This document shows, in pieces, positions 1 to 8,149 of a stretch of DNA of 64,000 nt (its first letter is position 1; each line of letters opens with the position of its first letter). The position numbers and the translations under genes are program-made. Below the pieces are notes generated by a model. The model was not told where the DNA came from and searched no databases. It saw only the letters and a program-made list of their open reading frames with translations. The DNA is from JASHPR01 sp963815375 (GTDB lineage Bacteria > Actinomycetota > Actinomycetes > Streptosporangiales > Streptosporangiaceae): positions 1,984,001 through 2,048,000 of the forward strand of contig CAWFGX010000001.1 in NCBI GenBank assembly GCA_963815375.1. The letters are read 5' to 3'.

Positions 1-98
1 AGCCCGTCTACTGCCGTCAGCCCGCCGAAGTGCTTTGTCAGTGCCCGCGCCTCGATCACCACCTGCTGCGGCGGCAGGCAGTTGCCTGGCTTGTCCAT
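1..98 (-). CDS. ABC transporter ATP-binding protein (N-terminal fragment)
   Basis: Only the first 32 codons lie in the window; the gene runs off the left edge. The start is ATG at 98 on the minus strand. The peptide contains VIEARALTKHFGGLTAVDG, the usual opening of an ABC nucleotide-binding domain: a first beta strand, then the Y/F-G-x-x-x-A-V-D segment just before Walker A, which lies beyond the edge. The type (drug exporter or other importer) cannot be judged. It is divergent from the histidine kinase that starts at 269, and the 170-bp gap between them presumably holds both promoters. Confidence 0.72.
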   Translation of the reverse strand, partial: MDKPGNCLPPQQVVIEARALTKHFGGLTAVDG

Positions 99-268
99 GC
101 CGTCGATGCTTCCGGGCAGCAGGGCCGGCTGTCGTCGGCCCCGCTTCGGCTTCTCGCTTACGCTGCGCGGCGCAGCCGGCGGGCCGCGGACTACGCTCAC
201 CGGCGTAGCTGGCGGGTCAACAATCGGCTGATGTGCACGCGGCGGCCTGCCGGTATGTTGAGTTCCCG

Positions 269-1555
269 ATGAGCGGTGTCCGGCTGCGCCCCTGGCAGGG
301 CCTCCACGTGGGTGGCGTGACCTGGCGCAGGGATCTGGCCCTCCCGGTCGCCGTGGCCGTGATCCAGCTGGCGGGCACCTGGCTGACCGCTGGTTACCTG
401 CATTACCAGCACAGCTACCAATCTGGCGCGAGCGGTTCTGCCCACGTGCAGGGTCGCCTGGTGCTGGGCATGCTCGGGCACCGCCCGGGACAGCTGACAG
501 TTCTCGACTGGGTGCTGGTGGCCGTCGGCCCAGTCGCCCTGGCGCTGCGGCACCGCTATCCCGTGGCGGTGGCATGGACCGCGTGCCTGCCGATGCTGGC
601 CCCGTCCTGGCTCTTGTTCGCCTACCTCAGCCTGGCCGTGGCCTGCTTCGGCGCGGCCTCGCGCGGCCACAGGCAGGCGGCGTGGGCAGTGATCGCCGCC
701 GGGTACGTCTCATCGCTCTGGCTGGCCCCGCTCGCGTGGGGCAGGCCGACTGCTGCCGCGGGCACGGCCCTGTTCGTGGCGGCCTGGCTGGCCGTCCTGA
801 TATCTGGCGCCGAGGTCGCGCGGATGCGCCGGGAAAGGCGAGCCGAGGCCCTTGCCGCCCGCGAGGCCGACGCCAGTCGCCGCGCCAGCGAAGAGCGCGT
901 GCGCATGGCCCGGGACCTGCACGACATGATCGGGCACACCATCTCGCTCATCAGCATCCAGGCCGGCGTCGGTCTCGACCTGATGGACACCAAGCCCGAG
1001 CAGGCGCGGGCGGCGCTGACGGCGGTACGTACAGTGTCCCGGGAAGCGCTGGACGAGCTGCGCAGTGTGCTCGCCGCGCTGCGTGAGGACGGCGAAGACG
1101 CCCCCCGCTTCCCGGTGGCCGGCCTGAGCAGCCTGCCAGAACTGATCTCGCGCACCGCAGCAGCAGGCCTGGCGGTCAGCACAGACATCGCCGGACGGCC
1201 CCGGCCCCTCCCCAGGACCGTGGACCTGGCCGCCTACCGGATAGTTCAGGAATCGCTGACCAATGTGGCCAGACACGCCGGACCGACCGCGGTCACCGTG
1301 CGCGTGGAATATGGCCAGCACGAGCTGCGCATTGAGGTAACCGACGACGGGCCTGCCCTCGTCGCGGCACCGCCGGGCCGAGGCATGCCCAGCGCCGGAG
1401 CGCCAGCCAGCAGGAACGGTGACGGCAGGCCCAGGAACGGGATCGACGGCATGCGCGAGCGGGCCGCCGCTCTGGGCGGCCGGCTCGACGCTGGCCCCCG
1501 GGCTGACCGCGGGTTCGGCGTCCGCGCGTGTCTCCCCCTGGACGGATCCCCGTGA
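269..1555 (+). CDS. NarL-type two-component sensor histidine kinase
   Basis: Membrane histidine kinase of the HisKA_3 family, about 428 residues. The N-terminal half is hydrophobic, with several membrane segments (roughly residues 20-185). A short coiled coil leads into the dimerisation box MARDLHDMIGHT, with the phospho-acceptor His near residue 218. The C-terminal ATPase domain shows ESLTNVARHAG (N-box, Asn near 332) and NGIDGMRERAAALGG (G-box). ATG 269 was chosen; a GTG at 233 would add 12 residues, and neither has a strong ribosome-binding site. It overlaps the response regulator by 4 bases (GTGA), so the two are translationally coupled. The stimulus is unknown. Confidence 0.9.
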   Translation: MSGVRLRPWQGLHVGGVTWRRDLALPVAVAVIQLAGTWLTAGYLHYQHSYQSGASGSAHVQGRLVLGMLGHRPGQLTVLDWVLVAVGPVALALRHRYPVAVAWTACLPMLAPSWLLFAYLSLAVACFGAASRGHRQAAWAVIAAGYVSSLWLAPLAWGRPTAAAGTALFVAAWLAVLISGAEVARMRRERRAEALAAREADASRRASEERVRMARDLHDMIGHTISLISIQAGVGLDLMDTKPEQARAALTAVRTVSREALDELRSVLAALREDGEDAPRFPVAGLSSLPELISRTAAAGLAVSTDIAGRPRPLPRTVDLAAYRIVQESLTNVARHAGPTAVTVRVEYGQHELRIEVTDDGPALVAAPPGRGMPSAGAPASRNGDGRPRNGIDGMRERAAALGGRLDAGPRADRGFGVRACLPLDGSP

Positions 1556-2217
1556 TCCGCGTGCTGCTCGCAGACGATCAGGGTCTGGTGCGCGCCGGCC
1601 TGCGGGCGCTGCTCGACGCGCGGTCCGACATTGAGGTCGTCGGCGAGGCGCCCGACGGCCACGAAGCTCTTGACCTGGCCAGGAAGCTGCGGCCGGACGT
1701 GATCCTCATGGACATCCGCATGCCCGGCCTGGACGGGCTGGAGGCGACCAGGCAGATCGCCGCCGACCCGGACCTAGCCGGGACCCGCATCGTCATCCTC
1801 ACGACCTTCGAGCTCGATGAGTACCTGTTCGACGCGCTGCGCTTCGGCGCCAGCGGCTTCCTGGTCAAGGACGCCGAGCCCGCTGACCTGGTCCAGGCTG
1901 TACGGATAGCCGCTGCAGGCGACAGCCTGCTCTCCCCGCGGCTTACGGGCCGCCTTATCGCCGAGTTCGCAGCCCGGGCCAGGCAACCCAAGCGGCCCAG
2001 TGACCTGGACATTCTTACTGAACGAGAACGCCAGGTCGTGGCCCTGGTCGCCGACGGACTGTCGAACGACGAGATCGCCGGCCGGCTGGTGATGAGCCCG
2101 GCCACAGCCCGGACTCACGTGAGCCGGGCGATGACCAAGCTCGGTGCCAGGGACCGCACCCAGCTGGCCATCTTCGCCTACGAAACCGGCCTGGTCCGCC
2201 CCGGCTGGCAAGCCTGA
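1552..2217 (+). CDS. LuxR/NarL-family response regulator
   Basis: Cognate regulator of the preceding kinase, 221 residues. The receiver domain has the acidic pair in LLADDQ, the phospho-acceptor Asp near residue 54 in LMDIRMPG, the conserved Thr in ILTTFE and Lys in LVKDAEP. The C-terminal GerE/LuxR helix-turn-helix is LTERERQVVALVADGLSNDE followed by TARTHVSRAMTKLGARDRTQ. The GTG start sits in the GTGA overlap with the kinase stop; an upstream in-frame GTG at 1528 would only add a non-domain peptide. No target promoter can be named. The gene is convergent with the thioredoxin gene, 10 bases away. Confidence 0.93.
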   Translation: MIRVLLADDQGLVRAGLRALLDARSDIEVVGEAPDGHEALDLARKLRPDVILMDIRMPGLDGLEATRQIAADPDLAGTRIVILTTFELDEYLFDALRFGASGFLVKDAEPADLVQAVRIAAAGDSLLSPRLTGRLIAEFAARARQPKRPSDLDILTERERQVVALVADGLSNDEIAGRLVMSPATARTHVSRAMTKLGARDRTQLAIFAYETGLVRPGWQA

Positions 2218-2227
2218 CCCGCAGTGG

Positions 2228-2551
2228 CTAGAGCACCTCGCCGAAGTCGCGGAGCAGAGCGGACTTGGGCTTGGCGCCGAGTATCTGCCTGACGACCTCG
2301 CCGCCGGAGAACACGCTCATCATCGGAACGGCCAGCACGCCGTAGCGCTGCGTGGTCTGCGGGTTCTGGTCGGTGTTGAGCTTGACCACGTCGACCCGGC
2401 CGTCCAGCTCGGTGGCGATCTGCTCCAGCACCGGGCCGAGCATGCGGCACGGGCCACACCATTCCGCCCAGTACTCCACGATGACCGGCCTGGGGTTGCG
2501 CAGGACATCGCTCTCGAAAGAGTCGTCGGTTACCGTCTTGACCGGGCTCAT
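2228..2551 (-). CDS. trxA: Thioredoxin
   Basis: Complete 107-residue thioredoxin, a cytosolic dithiol/disulfide oxidoreductase. The active site WCGPC is at residues 31-35, preceded by VIVEYWAE. The cis-proline is in VPMMSVF (AVP, near residue 76) and the C-terminal G-A-K-P motif is normal. Its ATG overlaps the stop of the MerR gene by four bases (ATGA), so it is the second gene of a MerR-thioredoxin operon. Met replaces the usual Thr after the cis-Pro (P-M in place of P-T), a modest deviation near the active site. Expression probably depends on the mer-type promoter at 2972-3003. Confidence 0.93.
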   Translation of the reverse strand: MSPVKTVTDDSFESDVLRNPRPVIVEYWAEWCGPCRMLGPVLEQIATELDGRVDVVKLNTDQNPQTTQRYGVLAVPMMSVFSGGEVVRQILGAKPKSALLRDFGEVL

Positions 2552-2964
2552 GACTCTCCGTTCTGTGAAATGACCGTGGATTCGCTGAGGCGCAAAGCCA
2601 CGCAGTCGTCGTTGTCGCCGTGCTCGCACACTTGGACGAGACGGCGGAGCCGGCATCGCAGCAGCGCGAGTTCCCGGATCTGCTCGTCGACAGCGGCGAG
2701 CTTGACCTCGGCCGCCTGGGCGATGTCGGCAGCGGAACGGGCCTCCGCGGGCCCCAGCAGGTCCGCGATCTCGGCGAGTGTGAACCCGAGGGCCCGTGCC
2801 CGGCGGATAAAGGCCAGCCGCCACCTGTCGGCCTCGGAATACTCCCGGTAACCCGACGCCCGCCGCTCGGGCTGCGCCAGCAGCCCACGGCGCTGGTAGA
2901 AGCGCACGGTCTCGACGCCGACACCCTCGGCGGCGGCGAGCTTCCCGATCGTCAGCGCGGCCAT
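2548..2964 (-). CDS. MerR-family transcriptional regulator, mercury-regulator-like DNA-binding domain
   Basis: 138-residue MerR protein. The N-terminal winged helix (LTIGKLAAAEGVGVETVRFY then QRRGLL) closely resembles classical mercury MerR. A long dimerisation helix follows (residues 82-112). Cysteines are at 104, 113 and 121. The last pair, in VCEHGDNDDC, resembles the C117/C126 loop of MerR, but the position matching MerR C82 appears to be alanine near 79, so canonical three-coordinate Hg(II) binding is doubtful. The ATG at 2964 lies 7 bases after a -10 hexamer, suggesting a leaderless message. It is coupled to thioredoxin by ATGA. A thiol, redox or other soft-metal signal is an inference. 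Confidence 0.88.
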   Translation of the reverse strand: MAALTIGKLAAAEGVGVETVRFYQRRGLLAQPERRASGYREYSEADRWRLAFIRRARALGFTLAEIADLLGPAEARSAADIAQAAEVKLAAVDEQIRELALLRCRLRRLVQVCEHGDNDDCVALRLSESTVISQNGES

Positions 2965-2971
2965 AATCCAC

Positions 2972-3003
2972 AAGCTAGCCGCCGTACCCCAGTACGGAGT
3001 CAA
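2972..3003 (-). promoter_or_regulatory. mer-type autoregulated promoter/operator
   Basis: On the minus strand: -35 TTGACT (3003-2998), a 20-bp spacer, -10 TAGCTT (2977-2972), then the MerR ATG seven bases later. The spacer contains the perfect dyad CCGTAC-N4-GTACGG (2982-2997). A 19-20-bp spacer with a central dyad is the hallmark of MerR-activated promoters. From memory, TTGACTCCGTAC-N4-GTACGG is essentially the mercury-resistance merOP sequence. The site lies between merR-trx and the divergent NmrA-like gene and could influence both. Confidence 0.85.
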
Positions 3004-3048
3004 CTGGAAGAACGGAAGCCAGCCTTGCCGCCGCCAGGAGGAACCGCA

Positions 3049-3987
3049 ATGACAACCGAAACACCGCAGCTCGACGTGGTCACAGGGGCGTTCAGCTACT
3101 CCGGCGCCGCGATCACGCGGCGGCTGCGCGCGGCCGGGCACCGGCTGCGGACCCTCACCGGGCACCCCGAGCGGGCCCCGGCCGGCACCGACATCGATGT
3201 GCGGCCGCTGGACTTCGCCGACCCGGCCGGGCTGGCCGAGTCGCTGCGCGGCGCGCACACGCTTTACAACACCTACTGGGTGCGATTCGCGCGCAGCCGC
3301 GTCGATCACCAGGCGGCCGCGGCCAACAGCCGGACGCTGTTCGCCGCGGCCAGGGAGGCCGGAGTGCGCCGGGTCGTCCACGTGTCGATCACGAACCCGA
3401 GCCTGAACTCCCCGTATCCCTATTTCCGCGGCAAGGCGGAGGTTGAGCAGAGCCTCGACGCCTCGGGGCTGTCCCACGCGATAGCCCGGCCAGCGATCCT
3501 GTTCGGCGGTGACGGCGTCCTCGTGAACAACATCGCGTGGCTATTGCGCCGCCTGCCGGTGTTCGCGATCGGCGGCAGCGGCGACTACCGGGTGCGCGGC
3601 ATCCACGTCGATGACCTGGCCGAGCTCTGCGTCGAGCTCGGGAGCAGCTCGCAGCGGGTCATCGTCGACGCGGTCGGCCCGGAGCGCGTCACGTTCCGCG
3701 AGATGGTCGATGCTGTCAGAGCGGCGGTCGGCAGCAGGTCGGTTGTGGTCAGCGTCCCCGCACCCGTGGTCCTTGGCCTGTCACAGCTGCTGGGCGCTGC
3801 GCTGCGGGATACGCTGCTCACCGCGGATGAGTACCGTGCGATGACCGACGGCCTGGCCGACTCCTCGGCACCGGCGGCCGGCCGGGTTGTGTTCACCGAC
3901 TGGGTGGCCGAGCACGGCAGGGAGCTCGGCCGCCGTTATGCTAACGAACTGGACCGGCATTTCCGGCGAAACAGGCGGCCCGCATAG
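3049..3987 (+). CDS. NmrA-like / atypical SDR NAD(P)-binding oxidoreductase
   Basis: 312-residue Rossmann-fold protein. The nucleotide-binding loop VVTGAFSYSGAAITRRL (residues about 9-25) is a T-G-x-x-S-x-x-G variant of the usual T-G-x-x-G-x-x-G, as in atypical SDRs. It also has RPAILFGGDGVLVNNIAW and the RGIHVDDLAEL segment typical of NmrA/NDUFA9-like proteins. No complete Y-x-x-x-K catalytic pair is obvious, so a sensor or reductase role cannot be separated. The start is supported by a strong AGGAGG at 3036-3041. It is divergent from the MerR-thioredoxin operon, so redox-linked co-regulation is plausible but unproven. Confidence 0.85.
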   Translation: MTTETPQLDVVTGAFSYSGAAITRRLRAAGHRLRTLTGHPERAPAGTDIDVRPLDFADPAGLAESLRGAHTLYNTYWVRFARSRVDHQAAAANSRTLFAAAREAGVRRVVHVSITNPSLNSPYPYFRGKAEVEQSLDASGLSHAIARPAILFGGDGVLVNNIAWLLRRLPVFAIGGSGDYRVRGIHVDDLAELCVELGSSSQRVIVDAVGPERVTFREMVDAVRAAVGSRSVVVSVPAPVVLGLSQLLGAALRDTLLTADEYRAMTDGLADSSAPAAGRVVFTDWVAEHGRELGRRYANELDRHFRRNRRPA

Positions 3988-4163
3988 TCAGGCGACATTG
4001 GTGATTACCACAAATTCCTTGGCTAATGAGGCAAACCAGCGAGGGTGTTGCCAGCCTGCCCGCGGTGACACAATGCTTAACGCATCGCCGGCCGACTGCC
4101 GACCAGGTCAGCCAGCTGATAGCCCCCACTGAAGGCCCGCAACCCCGGAGGGCGAGAAGCCAG

Positions 4164-6485
4164 ATGAGCATTCTGGGTACCCGCGTTGTGCGGACCGAGG
4201 ACCCGCGCCTGCTGACGCACGGCGGCACGTACGTCGACGATCTGCGCGAACCGGAACTGGCGGCCGCGGCACGGGTCACGTTCGTCCGCAGCCCGGTCGC
4301 ACACGCGGAGATCAAGGGCATCGACACCGAGGCGGCGCTCGCGGCGCCCGGAGTGGTCGCTGTGCTGACCGTCAAAGACCTGGATGACCTGCCGCCGCCC
4401 CCGCCGCCTCCGGAGAACGGGGAGGGAGGCGGGAATGAGGGTGCCCCGCTGCCGCTGGGCGGCCTGTGGTCGGAGCCCCTGTTCGCCGTCGACCGGGTGC
4501 GCTACGTCGGCGAGCCGGTGGCGATGGTCATCACCGACGACAGCTACCAGGGCGAGGACGCAGCCGAGCTGGTCAGCGTCGACTACGAGCAGCTGCCCGC
4601 GGTCGTGGGCATCGGTGTGGCGCTGGACAGTGAGCAGCTGCTGTTCCCCGGGACCACGTCGAACGTGGCTGTCAGTCATCCGCTCTCCGACAGCGCAGGG
4701 GACTTCGAGGGCTGCGACGTCGTGGTCGCACAGACGATCGTGAACCAGCGGCTCGCCCCGATGCCAATGGAGGGCCGCGCCGCTGCCGCACGGTGGGCGA
4801 ACGGCAAGCTGACGTTCTGGGTAAGCACGCAGAACGCGCAGATTTCCAGGTTCATCCTCGCGGGCGCGCTCGGCCTGGATCCGGGGGCGATCCGCGTTGT
4901 CGCGCCCGACGTCGGCGGCGGGTTCGGCGCCAAGGTCGGCATCGACCGGGACGCGCTCCTGGTCGCCTGGGCAGCCAAGCACACCGGCCGCGCGCTGCGC
5001 TGGGCCGAGACCCGCACCGAGAACCTCACCGGCATGACCCATGGCCGCGACCAGCGCCACGTGGTCAAGATCGGCGGCACCAGAGACGGCCAGATCCTCG
5101 CCTACCAGATCGACGTCGTGCAGGACACCGGGGCCTACCCGAGGATGAGTGGCTTCCTGCCGACCCTCACCAACCTGATGGCGGCCGGCGCCTACGACTT
5201 CCCCCGCGTCCAGGCCGGCTACCGGGTCGTTGTGACCAACACAACACCGATCTCGGCCTACCGGGGCGCTGGGCGGCCAGAAGCGACAGCAGCGGTCGAG
5301 CGGGCCGTGGACCTGTTCGCCGCTGAGATCGGCATGGACCCCGCCGACGTGCGGCGCAAGAACCTGATCCCAAAGGACAAGTTCCCGTTTACAACCAAGA
5401 CCGGGGCCATCTACGACAGCGGCGACCACGTAGCGGTCCTGGACAAGGTGCTAGAGGGCGCGGGCTACAAAGAGCTGCGCGGCGAGCAGGCACGCCGCCG
5501 GGAACGCGGCGACGTTCTGCAGCTTGGCCTTGGGCTCGCCACCTACGTGGAGATCACCGCTGCGGACGCAGCGGCCGGCGAGACGGCCCGGCTCGTTGTG
5601 CACGGTGACGGCACTGCCACCGCCTACACGGGCAGCTCCGCGCACGGCCAGGGCCACCACACCGCCTGGGCCATGCTGGTCGAGGCCGAGCTGGGGATCC
5701 CGATGGACAAGATCACGGTGATCCACGGTGACACCGACCTCATCCCGGACGGGATCGGAACGTACGGGTCACGATCGCTGCAGCTCGGCGGGACCGCCGT
5801 GCACTTGGCCGCGGTCGACGTCAAGGAGCAGGCCCGGCGGATCGCCGCAGAGCTGCTCGAGGCCAGCGAGGACGACCTGGAGCTGGACACCGACAGCGGT
5901 GGCTGGCAGGTCCGCGGAGACCCGGCGACGCGCCGGAGCTGGGCCGACGTGGCCGGCCACGCGGGCGCCGCTGGCATTACCGCGGAGACCCGGTTCACCG
6001 AGGGTCACCCCACGTTCCCGTTCGGAACCCATCTCGCGGTTGTCGAGGTCGACACCGAGACCGGCAAGGTGCGGCTGATCCGGCACATCACTGCCGACGA
6101 CGCCGGGACGGTGATCAACCCGCTGCTCGTCGAGGGCCAGCGGCACGGCGGCATCGCCCAGGGAGTGGCGCAGGCGCTGCTCGAGGAGATGGTGTACGAC
6201 GCCGAGGGCAACCCGCTGACATCGACGCTGGTGGACTACGCAGCGATCACAGCCGCGGAGCTGCCGAGCTTCGAGCTGATACTGAGCGAGACGCCGACCG
6301 ACGCTAACCCGCTCGGGGCCAAGGGCATAGGCGAGGCCGGCACGATCGGTGCCACGCCTGCGGTGCAGAACGCGGTCGTCGATGCCCTCAGCCACCTTGG
6401 CATCAGGCACGTCGACATGCCGACCACGCCATCCCGGGTCTGGGCCGCGATCAGCGAGGCGAGAGAGCGGAGTGAAAACCAGTGA
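4164..6485 (+). CDS. Molybdenum hydroxylase large subunit, form-II CO dehydrogenase (CoxL-like)
   Basis: 773-residue molybdopterin-binding catalytic subunit of a xanthine-oxidase-family enzyme. It starts with MSILGTRVVRTEDPRLLTHG, the standard opening. The active-site loop reads AYRGAGR (about 365-371), the form-II signature, rather than AYRCSFR of bona fide aerobic CO dehydrogenase. The catalytic Glu is in KGIGEAGTIG (about E724). A Pro-rich insertion (PPPPPPPENGEGGG) near residue 80 is unusual. The substrate is unknown: CO is unlikely to be the main one, and an aldehyde or heterocycle is possible. The stop overlaps the small-subunit GTG. No maturation genes (coxD-G, xdhC) are adjacent. Confidence 0.93.
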   Translation: MSILGTRVVRTEDPRLLTHGGTYVDDLREPELAAAARVTFVRSPVAHAEIKGIDTEAALAAPGVVAVLTVKDLDDLPPPPPPPENGEGGGNEGAPLPLGGLWSEPLFAVDRVRYVGEPVAMVITDDSYQGEDAAELVSVDYEQLPAVVGIGVALDSEQLLFPGTTSNVAVSHPLSDSAGDFEGCDVVVAQTIVNQRLAPMPMEGRAAAARWANGKLTFWVSTQNAQISRFILAGALGLDPGAIRVVAPDVGGGFGAKVGIDRDALLVAWAAKHTGRALRWAETRTENLTGMTHGRDQRHVVKIGGTRDGQILAYQIDVVQDTGAYPRMSGFLPTLTNLMAAGAYDFPRVQAGYRVVVTNTTPISAYRGAGRPEATAAVERAVDLFAAEIGMDPADVRRKNLIPKDKFPFTTKTGAIYDSGDHVAVLDKVLEGAGYKELRGEQARRRERGDVLQLGLGLATYVEITAADAAAGETARLVVHGDGTATAYTGSSAHGQGHHTAWAMLVEAELGIPMDKITVIHGDTDLIPDGIGTYGSRSLQLGGTAVHLAAVDVKEQARRIAAELLEASEDDLELDTDSGGWQVRGDPATRRSWADVAGHAGAAGITAETRFTEGHPTFPFGTHLAVVEVDTETGKVRLIRHITADDAGTVINPLLVEGQRHGGIAQGVAQALLEEMVYDAEGNPLTSTLVDYAAITAAELPSFELILSETPTDANPLGAKGIGEAGTIGATPAVQNAVVDALSHLGIRHVDMPTTPSRVWAAISEARERSENQ

Positions 6486-6949
6486 AGGTCAGCGTTACCG
6501 TCAACGGCAGCCCGGTCGTCGCCGAGGTGCCAGACCGCACCCTGCTGGTGCATTTCCTGCGCGAGTCAGCGGATCTCACCGCGACCAACGTCGGCTGCGA
6601 CACCACGTCCTGCGGAGCGTGCACGGTGCTGTTGGACGGGAAGTCCGTCAAGTCCTGCACAGTCCTGGCCGCGCAGGCCGACGGGTCTGAGGTGACGACG
6701 GTCGAGGGCCTCGGCAGCGACGGCGAGATGCACCCTGTGCAGCGCGCCTTTCGTGCCGAGCACGGGCTGCAGTGCGGCTTCTGCACCCCGGGCATGGTCA
6801 TGGCGGCTGTCTCGCTGCTGGCAGAGAATCCCGACCCGACCGAGGAAGAGGTCAGGACCGGTCTGGAGGGCAACCTCTGCCGGTGCACCGGCTACCACAA
6901 CATCGTCCGGGCAGTGCTGGCCGCGGCCAAGGATGGAGCGTCAGAGTGA
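6482..6949 (+). CDS. Molybdenum hydroxylase small subunit, [2Fe-2S] protein (CoxS-like)
   Basis: 155-residue electron-transfer subunit with two [2Fe-2S] clusters. The N-terminal ferredoxin domain ligates one cluster with Cys39, 44, 47 and 59 (GCDTTSCGACTVL...C). The C-terminal four-helix domain ligates the other with Cys98, 101, 133 and 135 (QCGFC and CRC). All eight ligands are present. The GTG start sits in a GTGA overlap with the large subunit, and the stop overlaps the next GTG, so L, S and M should be made in stoichiometric amounts. Confidence 0.95.
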   Translation: MKVSVTVNGSPVVAEVPDRTLLVHFLRESADLTATNVGCDTTSCGACTVLLDGKSVKSCTVLAAQADGSEVTTVEGLGSDGEMHPVQRAFRAEHGLQCGFCTPGMVMAAVSLLAENPDPTEEEVRTGLEGNLCRCTGYHNIVRAVLAAAKDGASE

Positions 6950-7767
6950 TTCCCGCGCCGTTCACCTACAAGCGGGCCGGGTCTGTGGACGAGGCTCTCG
7001 ACCTGGCCGCCGCTGACGGCGACGAGGCGAAGTTCCTGGCCGGCGGCCACTCGCTGCTGCCGCTGATGAAGCTGCGGCTGTCGGTGCCTGAGGTCCTCAT
7101 CGACGTCAGCCGGCTGCGCGAGCTGAGCTATGTGCGTGACGACGACGGCCACATCGCGGTCGGCGCGCTGTCCACTCACGACGAACTGTCGCGCTCGGAT
7201 GTGCTCGCCGCCGGGCTGCCCCTGCTCGCGCATGTCGCCGGGCAGGTCGGCGATCCCCAGGTCCGCCACCGCGGCACGATCGGCGGGTCCCTGGCCCACG
7301 CCGACCCAGCGGCTGACCTGCCCGCCGCGGCCCTGGTCCTGGACGCCACGCTGGTTGTGCGCGGACCATCGGGTACCCGCGAGATACCGGCCGCGAATTT
7401 TTTTGAGTCGCTGTTCGAGACCACTCTGGAGCCCGGCGAACTGCTGACCGAGATCCGCTTCCCCAAGCCAGCCGACCCCAGTCGCTGGGCGTTCCAGAAG
7501 TTCACCAAGCGCGCGATCGACTGGGCGATCGTCGGCGTCGTGGTCCAGGGCGGCAACGTGGCGCTGGTCAACATGGGGCAGACGCCACTGCGGGCCAGCG
7601 GCGTCGAGCAGGCGCTGGCCAGCGGGGCCAGCCCGAAGGACGCGGCAGCGCACGCCGCCGACGGGACCGAGCCCGGCACTGACCTCAACGCCGACCGCGG
7701 CTACCGCAAGCATCTGGCGAGAGTCCTGACCAGCCGCGCGCTGGAGGAATCCGCGACCCGCACCTGA
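6946..7767 (+). CDS. Molybdenum hydroxylase medium subunit, FAD-binding (CoxM-like)
   Basis: 273-residue FAD subunit that takes electrons from the [2Fe-2S] subunit. Family FAD motifs are visible: AGGHSLLP (32-39) and TIGGSLAHAD (111-120). The C-terminal CO_deh_flav_C domain follows from about residue 165. It starts at a GTG overlapping the small-subunit stop. The gene order L-S-M differs from the M-S-L order of classical cox operons. The operon probably ends here; a strong palindrome lies 143 bases downstream. Confidence 0.94.
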   Translation: MIPAPFTYKRAGSVDEALDLAAADGDEAKFLAGGHSLLPLMKLRLSVPEVLIDVSRLRELSYVRDDDGHIAVGALSTHDELSRSDVLAAGLPLLAHVAGQVGDPQVRHRGTIGGSLAHADPAADLPAAALVLDATLVVRGPSGTREIPAANFFESLFETTLEPGELLTEIRFPKPADPSRWAFQKFTKRAIDWAIVGVVVQGGNVALVNMGQTPLRASGVEQALASGASPKDAAAHAADGTEPGTDLNADRGYRKHLARVLTSRALEESATRT

Positions 7768-7910
7768 GCCAGCGAGCCCGCGCAAGATCCGGCGGTCGCG
7801 GGCGGCAACGCCGAGCGGCACGCTACCACTCGCATTTCGGACAGCCTCAGCCACGCGTAGCGCTTTGCGGCGCTACCCGTCGGTCGTTGCGGACTCGCCA
7901 GAAGCCTGGT

Positions 7911-7969
7911 TTTCATGATCTGGGTTGCTGGCACGTGCTATTCGCTACGCAGCAACCCAGATCATGAAA
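7911..7969. repeat. Perfect 20-bp inverted repeat with 19-nt loop
   Basis: The left arm TTTCATGATCTGGGTTGCTG (7911-7930) is exactly complementary to 7950-7969. The stem holds no long G/C clamp and there is no T tract, so it is not a classical intrinsic terminator. It lies in the roughly 380-bp gap (7768-8149) between the molybdenum hydroxylase operon and the DUF6210-like gene, and nothing else recognisable was seen in that gap. It may be a dispersed palindromic element, a miniature transposon remnant, or a transcript-end hairpin. Confidence 0.9.
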
Positions 7970-8149
7970 GCGCAGTTTCGGCGCGCCGCAAACCACCGCA
8001 GGAGCTATACCAGAACGGCCATCGGGCTCCCGGTTGGGCCAAATTCCTGCCTAGCCTTGCTCGCTCCGGCATCCAACTGGGGGCCGGTGTCGACTGGACG
8101 CCCGGTAAACGCCGTTGAGCGGCAGTCGGCGAAGCACAAGACTGCCTCC

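Noticed and set aside
2228..3003. Mercury resistance operon
   Set aside because: Only the promoter and MerR DNA-binding part look mer-like. There is no merA, merT, merP or merB nearby and the MerR lacks a Cys at the position matching C82.
4077..5429. Long minus-strand open frame opposite the CoxL gene
   Set aside because: The plus-strand molybdenum hydroxylase has all family motifs across this stretch. The antisense frame has no domain-like sequence and is a GC-bias shadow.
4164..7767. Form-I aerobic CO dehydrogenase
   Set aside because: The active-site loop is AYRGAGR rather than AYRCSFR, the operon order is L-S-M, and accessory cox genes are absent.
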